This document shows, in pieces, positions 1-8,097 of a stretch of 36,571 bases of DNA. The DNA is from Candidatus Hydrogenedentota bacterium. Its GTDB lineage: Bacteria > Hydrogenedentota > Hydrogenedentia > Hydrogenedentales > SLHB01. Each line of letters starts with the position of its first letter. Position 1 is the first letter of the stretch. The notes beneath the pieces were generated by a model, which did not search any database, had not been told where the DNA came from, and saw only the letters and a list, made by a program, of their open reading frames with translations. Where the stretch lies: contig JACRLJ010000117.1 in NCBI GenBank assembly GCA_016215105.1, positions 1-36,571 on the forward strand, given 5' to 3'. Both the position numbers and the translations under genes were made by a program.

Positions 1-522
1 GCGTTGATTCCACGGCGCCAGCGCCAACAATATCCCAAGGCCACACGTGTTCGTGATGCCGGCGAACACGAGCCCGCAACCCACGAACGCGGAGATGCCG
101 ATGAAGCCCGGATGCACGGTATACCCGAGAGTTAAGCCGAGCAGCACGAGGCTGCCCGCGGCGATGCGCACCTGGCGCTCGAGGGATATCACCTTGCGCC
201 CGCGAACGACTGGAAGTCCCGCCGCCTCCCAGGCCAGTATGCCGCCCTGGACAACGCAAACGTCGTTGATTCCCTGTGCGATGAACTTCTCGCAAGCCAT
301 GGTCGCTCGCTCCCCGCTGCGGCAAAAGACATAGAGCGTGCCTGCACCCGCGTTCTTTGCGACGCGCTTCGGATCGAGCGTTTCGAGCGGAGTCAGTTCG
401 GCAAAGAAGGCGTGGGCCTCCTGAAACTCCGCGGGCGTACGCACATCAATTACCGCAATGCTGGAATCGGCGTCGTATAGCTTTTTGAGGGACGCCGGGG
501 AAATCGTTTGAATTGCGCTCAC
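1..522 (-). CDS. ygaP: YgaP-like rhodanese with C-terminal two-helix membrane domain (cut at window edge)
   Basis: Reading from a GTG at 522 gives 174 codons without a stop to the window edge. Residues 1-105 form a rhodanese domain: a VIDVRTPAEF strand-turn is followed by the active-site loop CRSGERA, whose Cys would carry the persulfide. Residues ~115-170 form two hydrophobic helices of the DUF2892 type, and the frame runs to PWNQR at base 1. From memory, E. coli YgaP ends almost identically, so only one or two residues and the stop are probably missing. The expected role is an inner-membrane sulfurtransferase with a cytoplasmic rhodanese domain. GTG is chosen because an AGGAGAT ribosome site lies about 11 bases upstream and the N-terminus matches the family. 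It is read away from the pseudopilin gene by its own stop-side boundary, with about 140 bases between them. Confidence 0.9.
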   Translation of the reverse strand, partial: MSAIQTISPASLKKLYDADSSIAVIDVRTPAEFQEAHAFFAELTPLETLDPKRVAKNAGAGTLYVFCRSGERATMACEKFIAQGINDVCVVQGGILAWEAAGLPVVRGRKVISLERQVRIAAGSLVLLGLTLGYTVHPGFIGISAFVGCGLVFAGITNTCGLGILLALAPWNQR

Positions 523-661
523 TGTGTCGAGATCTCCTGGATTACCTAAACCAATAACAGACACTCAGCATACCCTGCCGAGATAGACAAATGCACCTGC
601 GGGGGCCGGCGTCGGCCCCCGCAGGTAAGAACGATTCGGCGCTGGTAAACGCCGTTCGACG

Positions 662-1642
662 CTATTGGAACTGCGAAAACAGCGTCGCAAACACGCGCGT
701 CACCGGGAAGTCGGTTCCGTACTTGATGAACGAAACGTGACCATCCAGGAACACCCAATTCGCGCCGCCCGGAATGTGGTTAAACCCGGCCACATCCGTG
801 CCAAACAAATCGCCGTACGTCGGAATTGTGCTCTGCGCCACCGCCGAGGCCGCCGGATTGTTGATGTCGGTGATATAGAAGCGCTCGATCCCTTCTTTCA
901 ACGCATACACCGTCCGGGCGCGGCCCGCGTCGTTGGTGTACACGAGGTCCTTACCATAGTTGTTCACGCCGGGTACCGCGCCAACCTGCTGCATCACGGT
1001 GCCAACCAAGGCGCCCACGAACCCATTGTCAAGGTACCCACCCGTAAAGAGATTCGTTGCATTGACAGTCGCATCGTTCGGGTTCGCGTTGGTATTGAGA
1101 TAATCCTGGCCCGGTTTTCCGGTCAGCGCCCACGGAAAGTACACGTACGACTCCACCGTGAACGCATAAGGGTCAATGTGTCCCAGATTGCCCTGGTCTT
1201 CCCAACGGTGGTCGGACTCCACGTGGCCTCGTCCCGCTGAAGCCGAAGGGCAGAGCAGCACGTTCGTGTCTGTAAGGTATTCGGGATAAATCGAGGGCCC
1301 GTCAACCACCCATTCGGTCGCGCCCGTTCCACCCGCCGGCGGAATCGCCGTGCTTGGGTTGTTGTGACCGCCCTTGACGTAGTTCGCGTAGGAGCGGACT
1401 CCGCCCACCTTGGTCACGTCCCAGGAAATTCGCCCGGCCGTTGGCGGAAGCTTTCCACCCTTGGATTCGTTGGCGTACAACTTCAATACCAGGCCCAGTT
1501 GCTTCAGGTTGTTCTGGCAAGAGGCGCGCCGGGCCGCTTCACGGGCGCGGGCAAGCGCCGGCAGCAAAATCGCCGCCAGAATTCCAATGATGGCGATCAC
1601 CACCAGCAGTTCAATCAATGTAAATCCACGTTTCTTCGTCAT
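662..1642 (-). CDS. Pseudopilin-type protein with N-terminal methylation motif and H-x-DG tail (DUF1559-like)
   Basis: The 326-residue protein starts with a short basic leader and the class III signal [19 protein letters not shown]. Prepilin peptidase would cut between Gly6 and Phe7, leaving Glu at position +5. A long amphipathic helix (to about residue 45) is followed by a globular passenger domain. Near the C-terminus is [13 protein letters not shown], the prepilin-associated H-x9-DG signature, here with ten residues between His and Asp. Such proteins are expected at the cell surface or in type II secretion-like filaments. A TTG nine codons upstream would also be in frame, but the ATG at 1642 puts the basic leader directly before the signal. 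Its passenger domain reappears, without the pilin helix, at the end of the divergent sigma-factor protein. Prepilin identity is very secure; the specific role is not known. Confidence 0.93.
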   Translation of the reverse strand: MTKKRGFTLIELLVVIAIIGILAAILLPALARAREAARRASCQNNLKQLGLVLKLYANESKGGKLPPTAGRISWDVTKVGGVRSYANYVKGGHNNPSTAIPPAGGTGATEWVVDGPSIYPEYLTDTNVLLCPSASAGRGHVESDHRWEDQGNLGHIDPYAFTVESYVYFPWALTGKPGQDYLNTNANPNDATVNATNLFTGGYLDNGFVGALVGTVMQQVGAVPGVNNYGKDLVYTNDAGRARTVYALKEGIERFYITDINNPAASAVAQSTIPTYGDLFGTDVAGFNHIPGGANWVFLDGHVSFIKYGTDFPVTRVFATLFSQFQ

Positions 1643-1903
1643 TGTTCCATTTCTCTCTAGTTTTGACAACGGTTTGATTCAAAAACACATGCTCACTCAG
1701 CGAGAGAGCCCCGACATCGATCAACGGAGAGATAGACGAACGGCGTCCGGACGATGCCGATACCGCCATTCCGCCGCTCCCGAGCCCAAGATGGGATCAT
1801 GCGCTACCTCCTTTCTACCTGACCATTCGGTTGACTGATATGGGATGGCCCAACGAGAACAAACCCGATCCTCGGGCCAAGATCACCCGGCAAGAGCGCC
1901 GCC

Positions 1904-1941
1904 GGGAGGGCGAATGCCCTCATTCGCCGGTCCGGGCGCCA
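1904..1941. repeat. Dispersed hairpin repeat, family R1, copy 1
   Basis: The 38-base unit has a perfect 8-bp stem GGCGAATG / CATTCGCC around the loop CCCT, flanked by GGGA on the left and GGTCCGGGCGCCA on the right. A second copy at 6193-6230 has the same flanks but a different stem sequence that still pairs perfectly. It sits in the leader of the pseudopilin transcript. Confidence 0.75.
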
Positions 1942-2034
1942 AGACCGCTACCTGCTCGATTGTGTCCTCAGGAGCCGGGAAGACTCCCCATCTGCCGCAT
2001 TCCAGATACATGAGTAACACTATCAACTTAGGAA

Positions 2035-2063
2035 AGTATACACCACCCGTCGGCTCTTGTCAA
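2035..2063 (-). promoter_or_regulatory. Sigma-70-type promoter for the pseudopilin gene
   Basis: On the minus strand the sequence reads TTGACA (2063-2058), 17 bases, TATACT (2040-2035). This is a near-consensus housekeeping promoter. Transcription would begin near 2028 and leave a leader of about 385 bases before the ATG at 1642. The palindromic repeat at 1904-1941 lies within that leader. Confidence 0.7.
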
Positions 2064-2256
2064 GTACCCCTCCAGGCCAGCCGCTGCCTAGTACATCCGC
2101 GTTCGCCGAGCACGGACCGCCCCTGTAACGTGCTGCAAATCGGCCTCCCTCGTCCCCGGCCACGCCTGGTCACGTTTGACCCGTCCCAATGCTCTATACT
2201 GCGGTCGTGGGCTCGATACGCCGCGACAGGGTCATCCCAGAGTCGGGAGACGCCCA

Positions 2257-2311
2257 GGGACTGACACCGTCTTTCGCACGGTAGTGTTGTGCGAAACACG
2301 GTGTCTGTCCC
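2257..2311. repeat. Large REP-like imperfect palindrome
   Basis: Two 23-base arms (2257-2279 and 2289-2311) are inverted copies matching at 21 of 23 positions, around the nine-base loop GGTAGTGTT. The arm core is GACACCGT and the arm ends in TTTCGCAC. The form resembles REP or small palindromic mobile repeats of other bacteria. It lies 55 bases before the sigma-fusion start codon and could also act as a transcript hairpin. No transposase gene is present nearby. Confidence 0.75.
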
Positions 2312-2366
2312 TCACCGGGGTGTCCATCCCTCACCCGGACAAGACACTATCGAAGGAGTCGGTGCC

Positions 2367-5300
2367 ATGATCTTCGGGAAGAAATGGAGTTCCGCCGCCG
2401 AAAAGGCGCCGGACAACGAAATCGTCGGGCGCGTCCTCTCGGGCGAACGCGAAGCCTTTAACACCTTGGTGCTGCGTTGGCTGCCATCCGCTCACGCCTG
2501 CGCCTACTCCCACCTCGCCAACCACACCGAGGCCGAAGACGCCACGCAGGAGGCCTTTCTCAAAGCCTATCAGTTACTCGACCAACTCCGCGACGCCGAC
2601 AAGTTCGGGGCTTGGCTCATCGCCATTGTCCGCAACGCCTGCAACAGTCTGACCAGACGCCGCAACCGCGAGACTCCGCTCACTCCCGAACACGAGGCGC
2701 AAGCCGCGGCGCCGGACATGGGACGGCTCGAAATGCAGCAACACGTTCGCGATCAGGTCCTGCGCCTCGAAGAAGCAGACCGTGAAGTGCTCATGCTCCA
2801 TTACTTCACCGGAAAGACCACTCCCGAAATTGGCGAGCTTCTGGGAATCTCCGCCGAGGCCGTTCGTAAGCGCTTGCAGCGGGCACGCGAGAGCTTGGGG
2901 GAACGGCTCGTCGCGGAGGCGTCCGAAGTCCTCCAACCGCAATGCAGCAACGAAGAGCGCTCTCGAACGATCGTCGCCGCGATTGCAGCCTGCCGGGTGA
3001 CGTGGAAGCCTCGACCACCGGCACGGGCAGCATCCGCACGGGCGGCAGGCCGCCCCCGCGGCACGGGGATACTGGCAAACAAGTCGATCGCCGGCGCCGG
3101 ACTCGCTGCCGCAGCGTTACTCATCGCGATATCCGTCATGATGAAGTCTCGGACATCGGACTCGCCCGCCGCACAAGCTCCCGAATCCCGAACGCCGATC
3201 ACGCGGACCGCATTGCAAGCCGCACAAGTCACGCCCACCTCCACGCCATCCAAGACGCAAGAGTTGTCACACTCTTCCGCGGCGGCTCCATCGGTCGCGT
3301 CCACTCAGGAAAGCGGCCCCACTCGAATCGTCCGCGGAGTGATACGCGATATGGACAACCAACCCATCTCCGGCGCACGAATCGATCTCGCGCATTCCAA
3401 TGAACAACCCTCCAAATCCACCCCCGCAAGACCGAAGATCACCTCGGATTCGAGCGGCCTGTTCTCCATCGAGTGGACCGATACTATCCAAGAGCTAAAC
3501 GTCTTTGCGCCGGGGGTCGAACACGCCCCGATTCTGTGCAGCGCCATGCCGCTCGACGGCGACGTCGAGATTCACACGCAGTTGAACAGGCCCCCGAGCG
3601 ACCGCGGCGTCCGATCGCGGTTCCCCGGGGCGGCCGTTGTGACCGTGACCGACGGCGCCGGCGCGCCGCTGAAGGGAGTCACGGTACGGCGCGGGGATTC
3701 GAAATCGGACGCAATTGCGACGACAGGTCCGACGGGAACCTTCCGCCTAGACCCCTCGCTTTCTGAAGGGCTCCTCCATTTTGAGACCGACGGCTACGCG
3801 CCGGCCATTGTTCAGGTTCGGCCCGGACTGCCGATCAGCGTGGTTATGCGGCGTCCCGGCGCGTTGCGCGTGCGTGTGACAAAGAGCGGGGCGCCTGTGC
3901 CTGGCGCAAGCGTCCGCGTCGTCGGTGGAGAGCTTGCCCACGAACGTGAAGTGCGCGCCAACGATGAAGGCATTGCGGCGATTGATAATCTTCCCGCGCC
4001 GCTGGCCTATTCCGTCGGACTTTCGGCGCACGCTGACGCCTACTCGGTGAACGGCAGCACCACCGTACTCGAGGGCAAAACTGTGGAATGCGAACTGCGT
4101 GTGATGGATCGCTATCCAGCCACCGTGCACGGCACGATCATTGATGCGGACGGTAAGCCTGTCACCGGAGCGGAATTGATGATCCAACAAGCGGACTCCC
4201 CGGCGAGTCCACGTCAAGTGCGCACTAAGGAGGACGGATCGTACGAGGCGGGGCTCACCAACGGGACGAACCGGATTGCTTTGAATATGGCTTCATTGAA
4301 ACGGCTTGTTCCGGACCAGGCGCCGGACGAGGCCTCTTTTGAGGCAAAAATCGAAGATGGCGCCGCAGACGTACGGCGCGATTTCAACCTGAAACGTATC
4401 AACCCGCACGTAACATTTCGTATAGTGGACGCGGGCGGAAATCCCGTAACCAAGGCCGAGATTACCATCAACCCTGGCCTGCAAGGAGACAATACCCAAT
4501 TCATCGTGACGGCTCCAGACGGTTCGTTCACGACGGCCCGCGAGCGCGCTAATGCGATTCGCGCGTTCGACACTGAGCATAGCCGCCTGGGATGTGCGTC
4601 TGTCCCGCCAGGCGCTGATACCGTCGAGGTGCGTCTGGACGGCGCTATCGGCCAGATTCGCGCAAACGTGCAAGACGAGTCCGGAAAAGGCGTCCCGTCA
4701 ATTCGAATCTATGCCAATGGAATTCCAGGCCCGGACTCTTCAGCGCCCGCCCAAGCGGAGTTCGGCTCATTGCAGGTTCGTGGCTTCTCAGACAGCCGCG
4801 GACAAGTGGTCCTTGATCGACTGCCGGCCGGGGCCTCTTACGTGTTGAGCGCGTGGGATGAAGACTACGCTGTGCTGTCGTTTACCCCTTCCGGACAAAT
4901 CGTGGCCAGCGCAAACCCGGAAACGGTGACCATTACTTTGGGCGCCGCGAACGCCGTGGTCAGCGGCCGCGTGGTAGACGAGTCCAGCGCTGGCCTGGCA
5001 AACGCCACCGTCTTCTTCAACAGCACTGACCACAGTCAGATGTTCTACCGGCAAGTATTTACGGACGAAATCGGGCGCTTCTCCGCGGGCCTGTGCCCCG
5101 GCGGCTATACCGTCAGCGCCTTGCGCGCCACGCCCAACGCCATTCAATCTGAGCCTATCGTGGTTTCCGCGCCCTCGAGCAATATCGTGCTCACGGCGCC
5201 GCGAGGCGAACGCGCTCAAGCGCCCAGCAGTCCGGAATTGGAACAGGCCAGTATGGCGCTCAAGCAGGTCGGTTTAGTCTTCAAGATGTTTGCCAATGAG

Positions 5301-5825
5301 CACAAGGACACGTTTCCCTCGCTGAGTCGTACCTTCGGAGTGTTTAGCCCCGATCTCAGTCAGATCTACCCCGAGTATCTGAGCGATGCGGCAATCGTTG
5401 ATCGCCTGGGCGGAAAACTTGACGTAAAGACCGCCTATCTGGGATATCTCATGAACGACGAAGAAATGGGCATGCGATTCCTCGACGCCTATGAGCAACT
5501 CGGCCCGGAAGGACTCGACGATCCGGACACGCTCCGCCAGTACTCCGAATCGCTTCCCGGAAGCGAACTCGAGCGCGCGATCCTTCCGCTCAAGGAAGGT
5601 ATCGAGCGGTTTGTCATCACCGACATCAACAATCCCGCCGGGGCGTCTCAGGCCCAGTCCTCCATTCCCATCACCTGGGAGATGCCCGGCGCCCTCCGGC
5701 CCGACGGCGGCTACGTCTTGTACATGGACGGACACATCGAATGGGTCCCCTACCCCGGAAAGTTCCCCATGACCGAGCAATTCATTAACCGCTTGGCCGC
5801 GTTGTCGAGTACCAAGCCGAAATAG
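2367..5825 (+). CDS. Membrane-anchored ECF sigma factor with carboxypeptidase-regulatory-like repeats and C-terminal pseudopilin passenger domain
   Basis: The protein has 1152 residues from the ATG at 2367, which follows AAGGAG by eight bases; a GTG 26 codons upstream lies inside the palindrome and is unlikely. Residues ~15-100 are sigma-70 region 2 and ~130-185 region 4, including the helix-turn-helix around TTPEIGELLGISAEAVRKRL. Residues ~242-260 form one transmembrane segment. A Ser/Thr/Pro-rich linker follows, then about seven beta-sandwich repeats between ~320 and 930 of the kind VxGxVxDxxGxPVxGAxV, like carboxypeptidase-regulatory domains. From ~957 to the end the sequence matches the neighbouring pseudopilin without its N-terminal helix, including [17 protein letters not shown] and YMDGH near the C-terminus. 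The sigma domains would be cytoplasmic and the rest outside the membrane. An envelope-sensing transcription factor is the natural inference; the signal and target promoters are unknown. Confidence 0.9.
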   Translation: MIFGKKWSSAAEKAPDNEIVGRVLSGEREAFNTLVLRWLPSAHACAYSHLANHTEAEDATQEAFLKAYQLLDQLRDADKFGAWLIAIVRNACNSLTRRRNRETPLTPEHEAQAAAPDMGRLEMQQHVRDQVLRLEEADREVLMLHYFTGKTTPEIGELLGISAEAVRKRLQRARESLGERLVAEASEVLQPQCSNEERSRTIVAAIAACRVTWKPRPPARAASARAAGRPRGTGILANKSIAGAGLAAAALLIAISVMMKSRTSDSPAAQAPESRTPITRTALQAAQVTPTSTPSKTQELSHSSAAAPSVASTQESGPTRIVRGVIRDMDNQPISGARIDLAHSNEQPSKSTPARPKITSDSSGLFSIEWTDTIQELNVFAPGVEHAPILCSAMPLDGDVEIHTQLNRPPSDRGVRSRFPGAAVVTVTDGAGAPLKGVTVRRGDSKSDAIATTGPTGTFRLDPSLSEGLLHFETDGYAPAIVQVRPGLPISVVMRRPGALRVRVTKSGAPVPGASVRVVGGELAHEREVRANDEGIAAIDNLPAPLAYSVGLSAHADAYSVNGSTTVLEGKTVECELRVMDRYPATVHGTIIDADGKPVTGAELMIQQADSPASPRQVRTKEDGSYEAGLTNGTNRIALNMASLKRLVPDQAPDEASFEAKIEDGAADVRRDFNLKRINPHVTFRIVDAGGNPVTKAEITINPGLQGDNTQFIVTAPDGSFTTARERANAIRAFDTEHSRLGCASVPPGADTVEVRLDGAIGQIRANVQDESGKGVPSIRIYANGIPGPDSSAPAQAEFGSLQVRGFSDSRGQVVLDRLPAGASYVLSAWDEDYAVLSFTPSGQIVASANPETVTITLGAANAVVSGRVVDESSAGLANATVFFNSTDHSQMFYRQVFTDEIGRFSAGLCPGGYTVSALRATPNAIQSEPIVVSAPSSNIVLTAPRGERAQAPSSPELEQASMALKQVGLVFKMFANEHKDTFPSLSRTFGVFSPDLSQIYPEYLSDAAIVDRLGGKLDVKTAYLGYLMNDEEMGMRFLDAYEQLGPEGLDDPDTLRQYSESLPGSELERAILPLKEGIERFVITDINNPAGASQAQSSIPITWEMPGALRPDGGYVLYMDGHIEWVPYPGKFPMTEQFINRLAALSSTKPK

Positions 5826-5859
5826 GGACAGCCCTTCGTCAACCGACCACTCCGTCAAC

Positions 5860-5990
5860 TCGGTCCACGCCGTCCACATGGTCCACATGGTCCACTCTGT
5901 CCACTCTGTCCACTCTGTCCACTCTGTCCACTCGGTCCACTCCGTCCGACCTGTCCACTCCGTACGACCTGTCCGACCTGTCCGACCTGA
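5860..5990. repeat. 9-bp tandem repeat (GTCCACTCT-type minisatellite)
   Basis: About fourteen units of nine bases follow each other, four of them exactly GTCCACTCT and others differing at one to three positions (GTCCACATG, GTCCACTCG, GTCCGACCT). The array lies 35 bases after the stop of the sigma-fusion gene. The unit length keeps any reading frame open, which creates long false frames on both strands. Copy number is likely to vary between strains. Confidence 0.85.
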
Positions 5991-5997
5991 GACGCCC

Positions 5998-6071
5998 ACA
6001 TATATAGGGGTAGTTCGCGAGCACCCCGCCGCGACTCGCCGCCCGAGTACCTCCGCGCTCGCCGAGCGCGG
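5998..6071. repeat. Dispersed repeat, family R2, copy 1 (ends in a hairpin)
   Basis: This 74-base unit starts ACATATATAGGGG, contains AGTTCGCGAGCA and CCGAGTAC, and ends in the perfect 8-bp hairpin CCGCGCTC-GCC-GAGCGCGG (6053-6071). A second copy lies at 8098-8170. The two share most of their length, and their terminal stems differ by compensatory changes. Confidence 0.75.
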
Positions 6072-6192
6072 GCAGCCGGAGCGAACGCGCCATACAAAAC
6101 CACAAAACCGGCCAAGGCGCGAACGTACCCCCCGTCCGCGCCAAACGCTACCCCATATCGCCGTCAACACCGCCGTCAACATCGCCGTCAAC

Positions 6193-6230
6193 GGGAGGGC
6201 GGTTGTCCTCAACCGCCGGTCCAGGCGCCA
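6193..6230. repeat. Dispersed hairpin repeat, family R1, copy 2
   Basis: The unit has the perfect 8-bp stem GGCGGTTG / CAACCGCC around TCCT, with the same GGGA left flank and GGTCC-GGCGCCA right flank as the copy at 1904-1941. The stem differs from copy 1 at three paired positions, yet all pairs are kept. Confidence 0.75.
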
Positions 6231-6471
6231 GGTACAGGCCAACGTGAATACATCCGCTCCGAGCCAGAAGAATAGCCACCGGCAACCGCTTGCGTATCAC
6301 ATGGCGCTTTGGCAAACTGATCTCGCTGGATGAAACGAAGGCCAGCAACCCTCGCGGGGAACCTGTTTTTGCGCGCTTGAAACCGCAATGACCACGCACA
6401 TTAATCACGTACGAGAACCGCTTGTCATCAAGCTCCGGCTGAGCCGGGACATTTCACTGGGAGGCGCCGCC

Positions 6472-7839
6472 GTGAATCGTTACCCACTACTCCTTCTCAT
6501 AGGAACTCTACTTCTGGTTTTTACGCCGTTTCGATCGGACGCCGCAAAGCACTCGAAGCCTTACGCGAAGATGTCGTTGGAGAAGTTGATGGCGCTCCAT
6601 ATGGATGCGAAGGCCAAAGTAGACCGCGACTCTCTGATGGAAGTCTTGTACTCAAAGCTTGCTGACGTACCGACTGAGCAACTTCTCAAATTGCGGCAAG
6701 CCGCGCAAGCTCCAGGTCCGCGAACCGTAGCCGATCCCATGTTTCCGCTGCCGTCGTTGCAGGAAAGGATCAAAGAGGCGAGCTTTATCGTTCACGGGCG
6801 TGTAACGAATACGAATACGGAGTACTTCCGAGAAGACTTAATCAGGGACATACTCATGCGCCAGATCGGGTTCGATCGGTCTCGCGTTACAATTGATGTG
6901 GTGGACACGTATCCAAAAGAACTTGCGCTCAAGACTCTTACGTTTACCTTCAAACCAGATTTTTGCGAGGTCGGTCCGGCGTACAACGGACTCGAGTATC
7001 TGTTCGTTCTTCAAAGAAACGGCGACACCTTCGAATGCAACGGAATACTGGCGTGGTTCTCGGTGAATGAGGGTAAGGTGAAAAACGTGACTACCAGTGT
7101 GGACTTGCCATTGGAGGGCGCATGGCAAGTCGTCGCCGCGCAATATGCGGCGGCATCCGGAAAAGAACCACCGCCCACCGTGGCGCTTGAACTCTGGCTG
7201 GCGAAGCTTGACAGCGATAGCCTCGATGAGTGCATTGTGGGGATGTCCGTGCTAAGCGTCATGATGAACAAGAACTTTGACTCTTCACCGCGCATCATGG
7301 ATGCAGTGGAGCGGATTCACGAGCGGTTTCGTTCTCAATGGGGTAACATAGACACGAAGAACCGGGCATCTAGTGACATTGACTCGATCCGTAAGTATGG
7401 AAATATGGCGAGCGCCGCCATCAAAACGGTAACGCGTCTGGCGAATCCAGCCTCGGTCGATAGAATGTACCGTCTAAACGTTGATGACGTATCGAATTGC
7501 GTGACGCCCATGTTTGGTCCTGTCTATGACGGATTCGACAAAGCCATGGTGGCGCTGGTAGCTGCGGCGCCCGGACCCAGTCGCGCACAGCATCTGAAGT
7601 TCCTGTTCACAGCTTCCGGGCAGATCGCCGGGGCCGGAGGAGGCAAGCCATACAGATTGGTCGAAAACCGGCTGGGCGCGATTAAGGCCCTTGCCGGCGT
7701 TCCTGGCGATGACATCACTGCGCTCTTGCTGGACATGAAAGTTAGTCCGGATACATACCGAATCCAGGGTGACTATGAAAAAGCTGCCATAACGGATGCG
7801 CTCGCAGCGCGTCATCTCAAGGATAGTCCAAGCAAGTAG
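6472..7839 (+). CDS. Hypothetical secreted or lipid-anchored-like protein
   Basis: I do not recognise this 455-residue protein. It begins with a typical signal peptide (NRYPLLLLIGTLLLVFTPF, cleavage probably near residue 25), so export is likely. Residues ~100-210 include a segment with SFIVHGRVTNTNTEYF, alternating strands and the turn FKPDFCEVGPAY. That resembles secreted domains of the type seen in planctomycete-like genomes, but I cannot name a family. The second half (~235-450) is mainly helical with Ala- and Leu-rich stretches and could be repeat-like. The GTG at 6472 is preferred over an ATG 28 codons upstream because GGGAGG lies seven bases before it and the signal peptide starts there. 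The gene stands alone, with repeats on both sides. Confidence 0.72.
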   Translation: MNRYPLLLLIGTLLLVFTPFRSDAAKHSKPYAKMSLEKLMALHMDAKAKVDRDSLMEVLYSKLADVPTEQLLKLRQAAQAPGPRTVADPMFPLPSLQERIKEASFIVHGRVTNTNTEYFREDLIRDILMRQIGFDRSRVTIDVVDTYPKELALKTLTFTFKPDFCEVGPAYNGLEYLFVLQRNGDTFECNGILAWFSVNEGKVKNVTTSVDLPLEGAWQVVAAQYAAASGKEPPPTVALELWLAKLDSDSLDECIVGMSVLSVMMNKNFDSSPRIMDAVERIHERFRSQWGNIDTKNRASSDIDSIRKYGNMASAAIKTVTRLANPASVDRMYRLNVDDVSNCVTPMFGPVYDGFDKAMVALVAAAPGPSRAQHLKFLFTASGQIAGAGGGKPYRLVENRLGAIKALAGVPGDDITALLLDMKVSPDTYRIQGDYEKAAITDALAARHLKDSPSK

Positions 7840-7945
7840 CGTCCGGCGGAGGCCTCCCGTTTCGCGATCGCGACAGCCAAATAACGCGGCCTAAGAATTC
7901 AGCCATCAACCACCCCAACCCTCGTTTCGCCACCCGTTCGTAGTC

Positions 7946-7959
7946 CCGCCTTCAGGCGG
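7946..7959. repeat. Short palindromic repeat CCGCC-TTCA-GGCGG
   Basis: A 5-bp GC stem with the loop TTCA is preceded by GTAGTC. From memory, the wider unit GTAGTCCCGCCTTCAGGCGG is a common intergenic palindrome in planctomycete-like genomes. Only one copy is seen here, so calling it a repeat rests on that memory. Confidence 0.4.
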
Positions 7960-8097
7960 CTCTTTCCCAAATCTCCCCTTCCCGCCACATCCCCACAACT
8001 CGCTACATTCCAATAACTTACCCCGCCTTACCCCTTGTTTCGAAAACCCGCCCAAAACCCCTCCACTCCACCCTCCAAGCCGAAACAACTGCCCCTT

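Larger units (their letters stand above)
1643..2366. other. Divergent intergenic region between pseudopilin and sigma-fusion genes
   Basis: These 724 bases hold no convincing gene. They contain the long leader of the pseudopilin transcript, a dispersed hairpin repeat at 1904-1941, the minus-strand promoter at 2035-2063, and a large imperfect palindrome at 2257-2311 just before the sigma-fusion start. On the plus strand a TATACT at 2195-2200 may be a -10 element for the sigma gene, but the nearest -35-like TTGACC is only 13 bases away, so I do not call that promoter. Confidence 0.6.
5826..6471. other. Repeat-rich intergenic region
   Basis: These 646 bases follow the sigma-fusion gene. They contain a 9-bp tandem repeat (5860-5990), one copy of the R2 repeat (5998-6071) and one copy of the R1 repeat (6193-6230). 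Short runs of the kind CGCCGTCAAC also repeat at about 6160-6192. I see no gene; a 322-codon minus-strand frame across it is an artefact of the repeats. Confidence 0.65.

Noticed and set aside
2176-2200. TTGACC and TATACT as a plus-strand promoter for the sigma-fusion gene
   Set aside because: The spacing is only 13 bases, too short for a sigma-70 promoter. The TATACT may still be a -10 element with a weak -35.
5860-5990. Tandem array as a possible CRISPR
   Set aside because: Units are nine bases and contiguous, with no spacers, and no cas genes are present.
5274-6242. 322-codon minus-strand frame over the 3' end of the sigma gene and the 9-bp repeat
   Set aside because: Its TEWTEW-type run is the minisatellite read in a frame that stays open because the unit is nine bases. 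The rest is antisense to the well-supported sigma-fusion gene.
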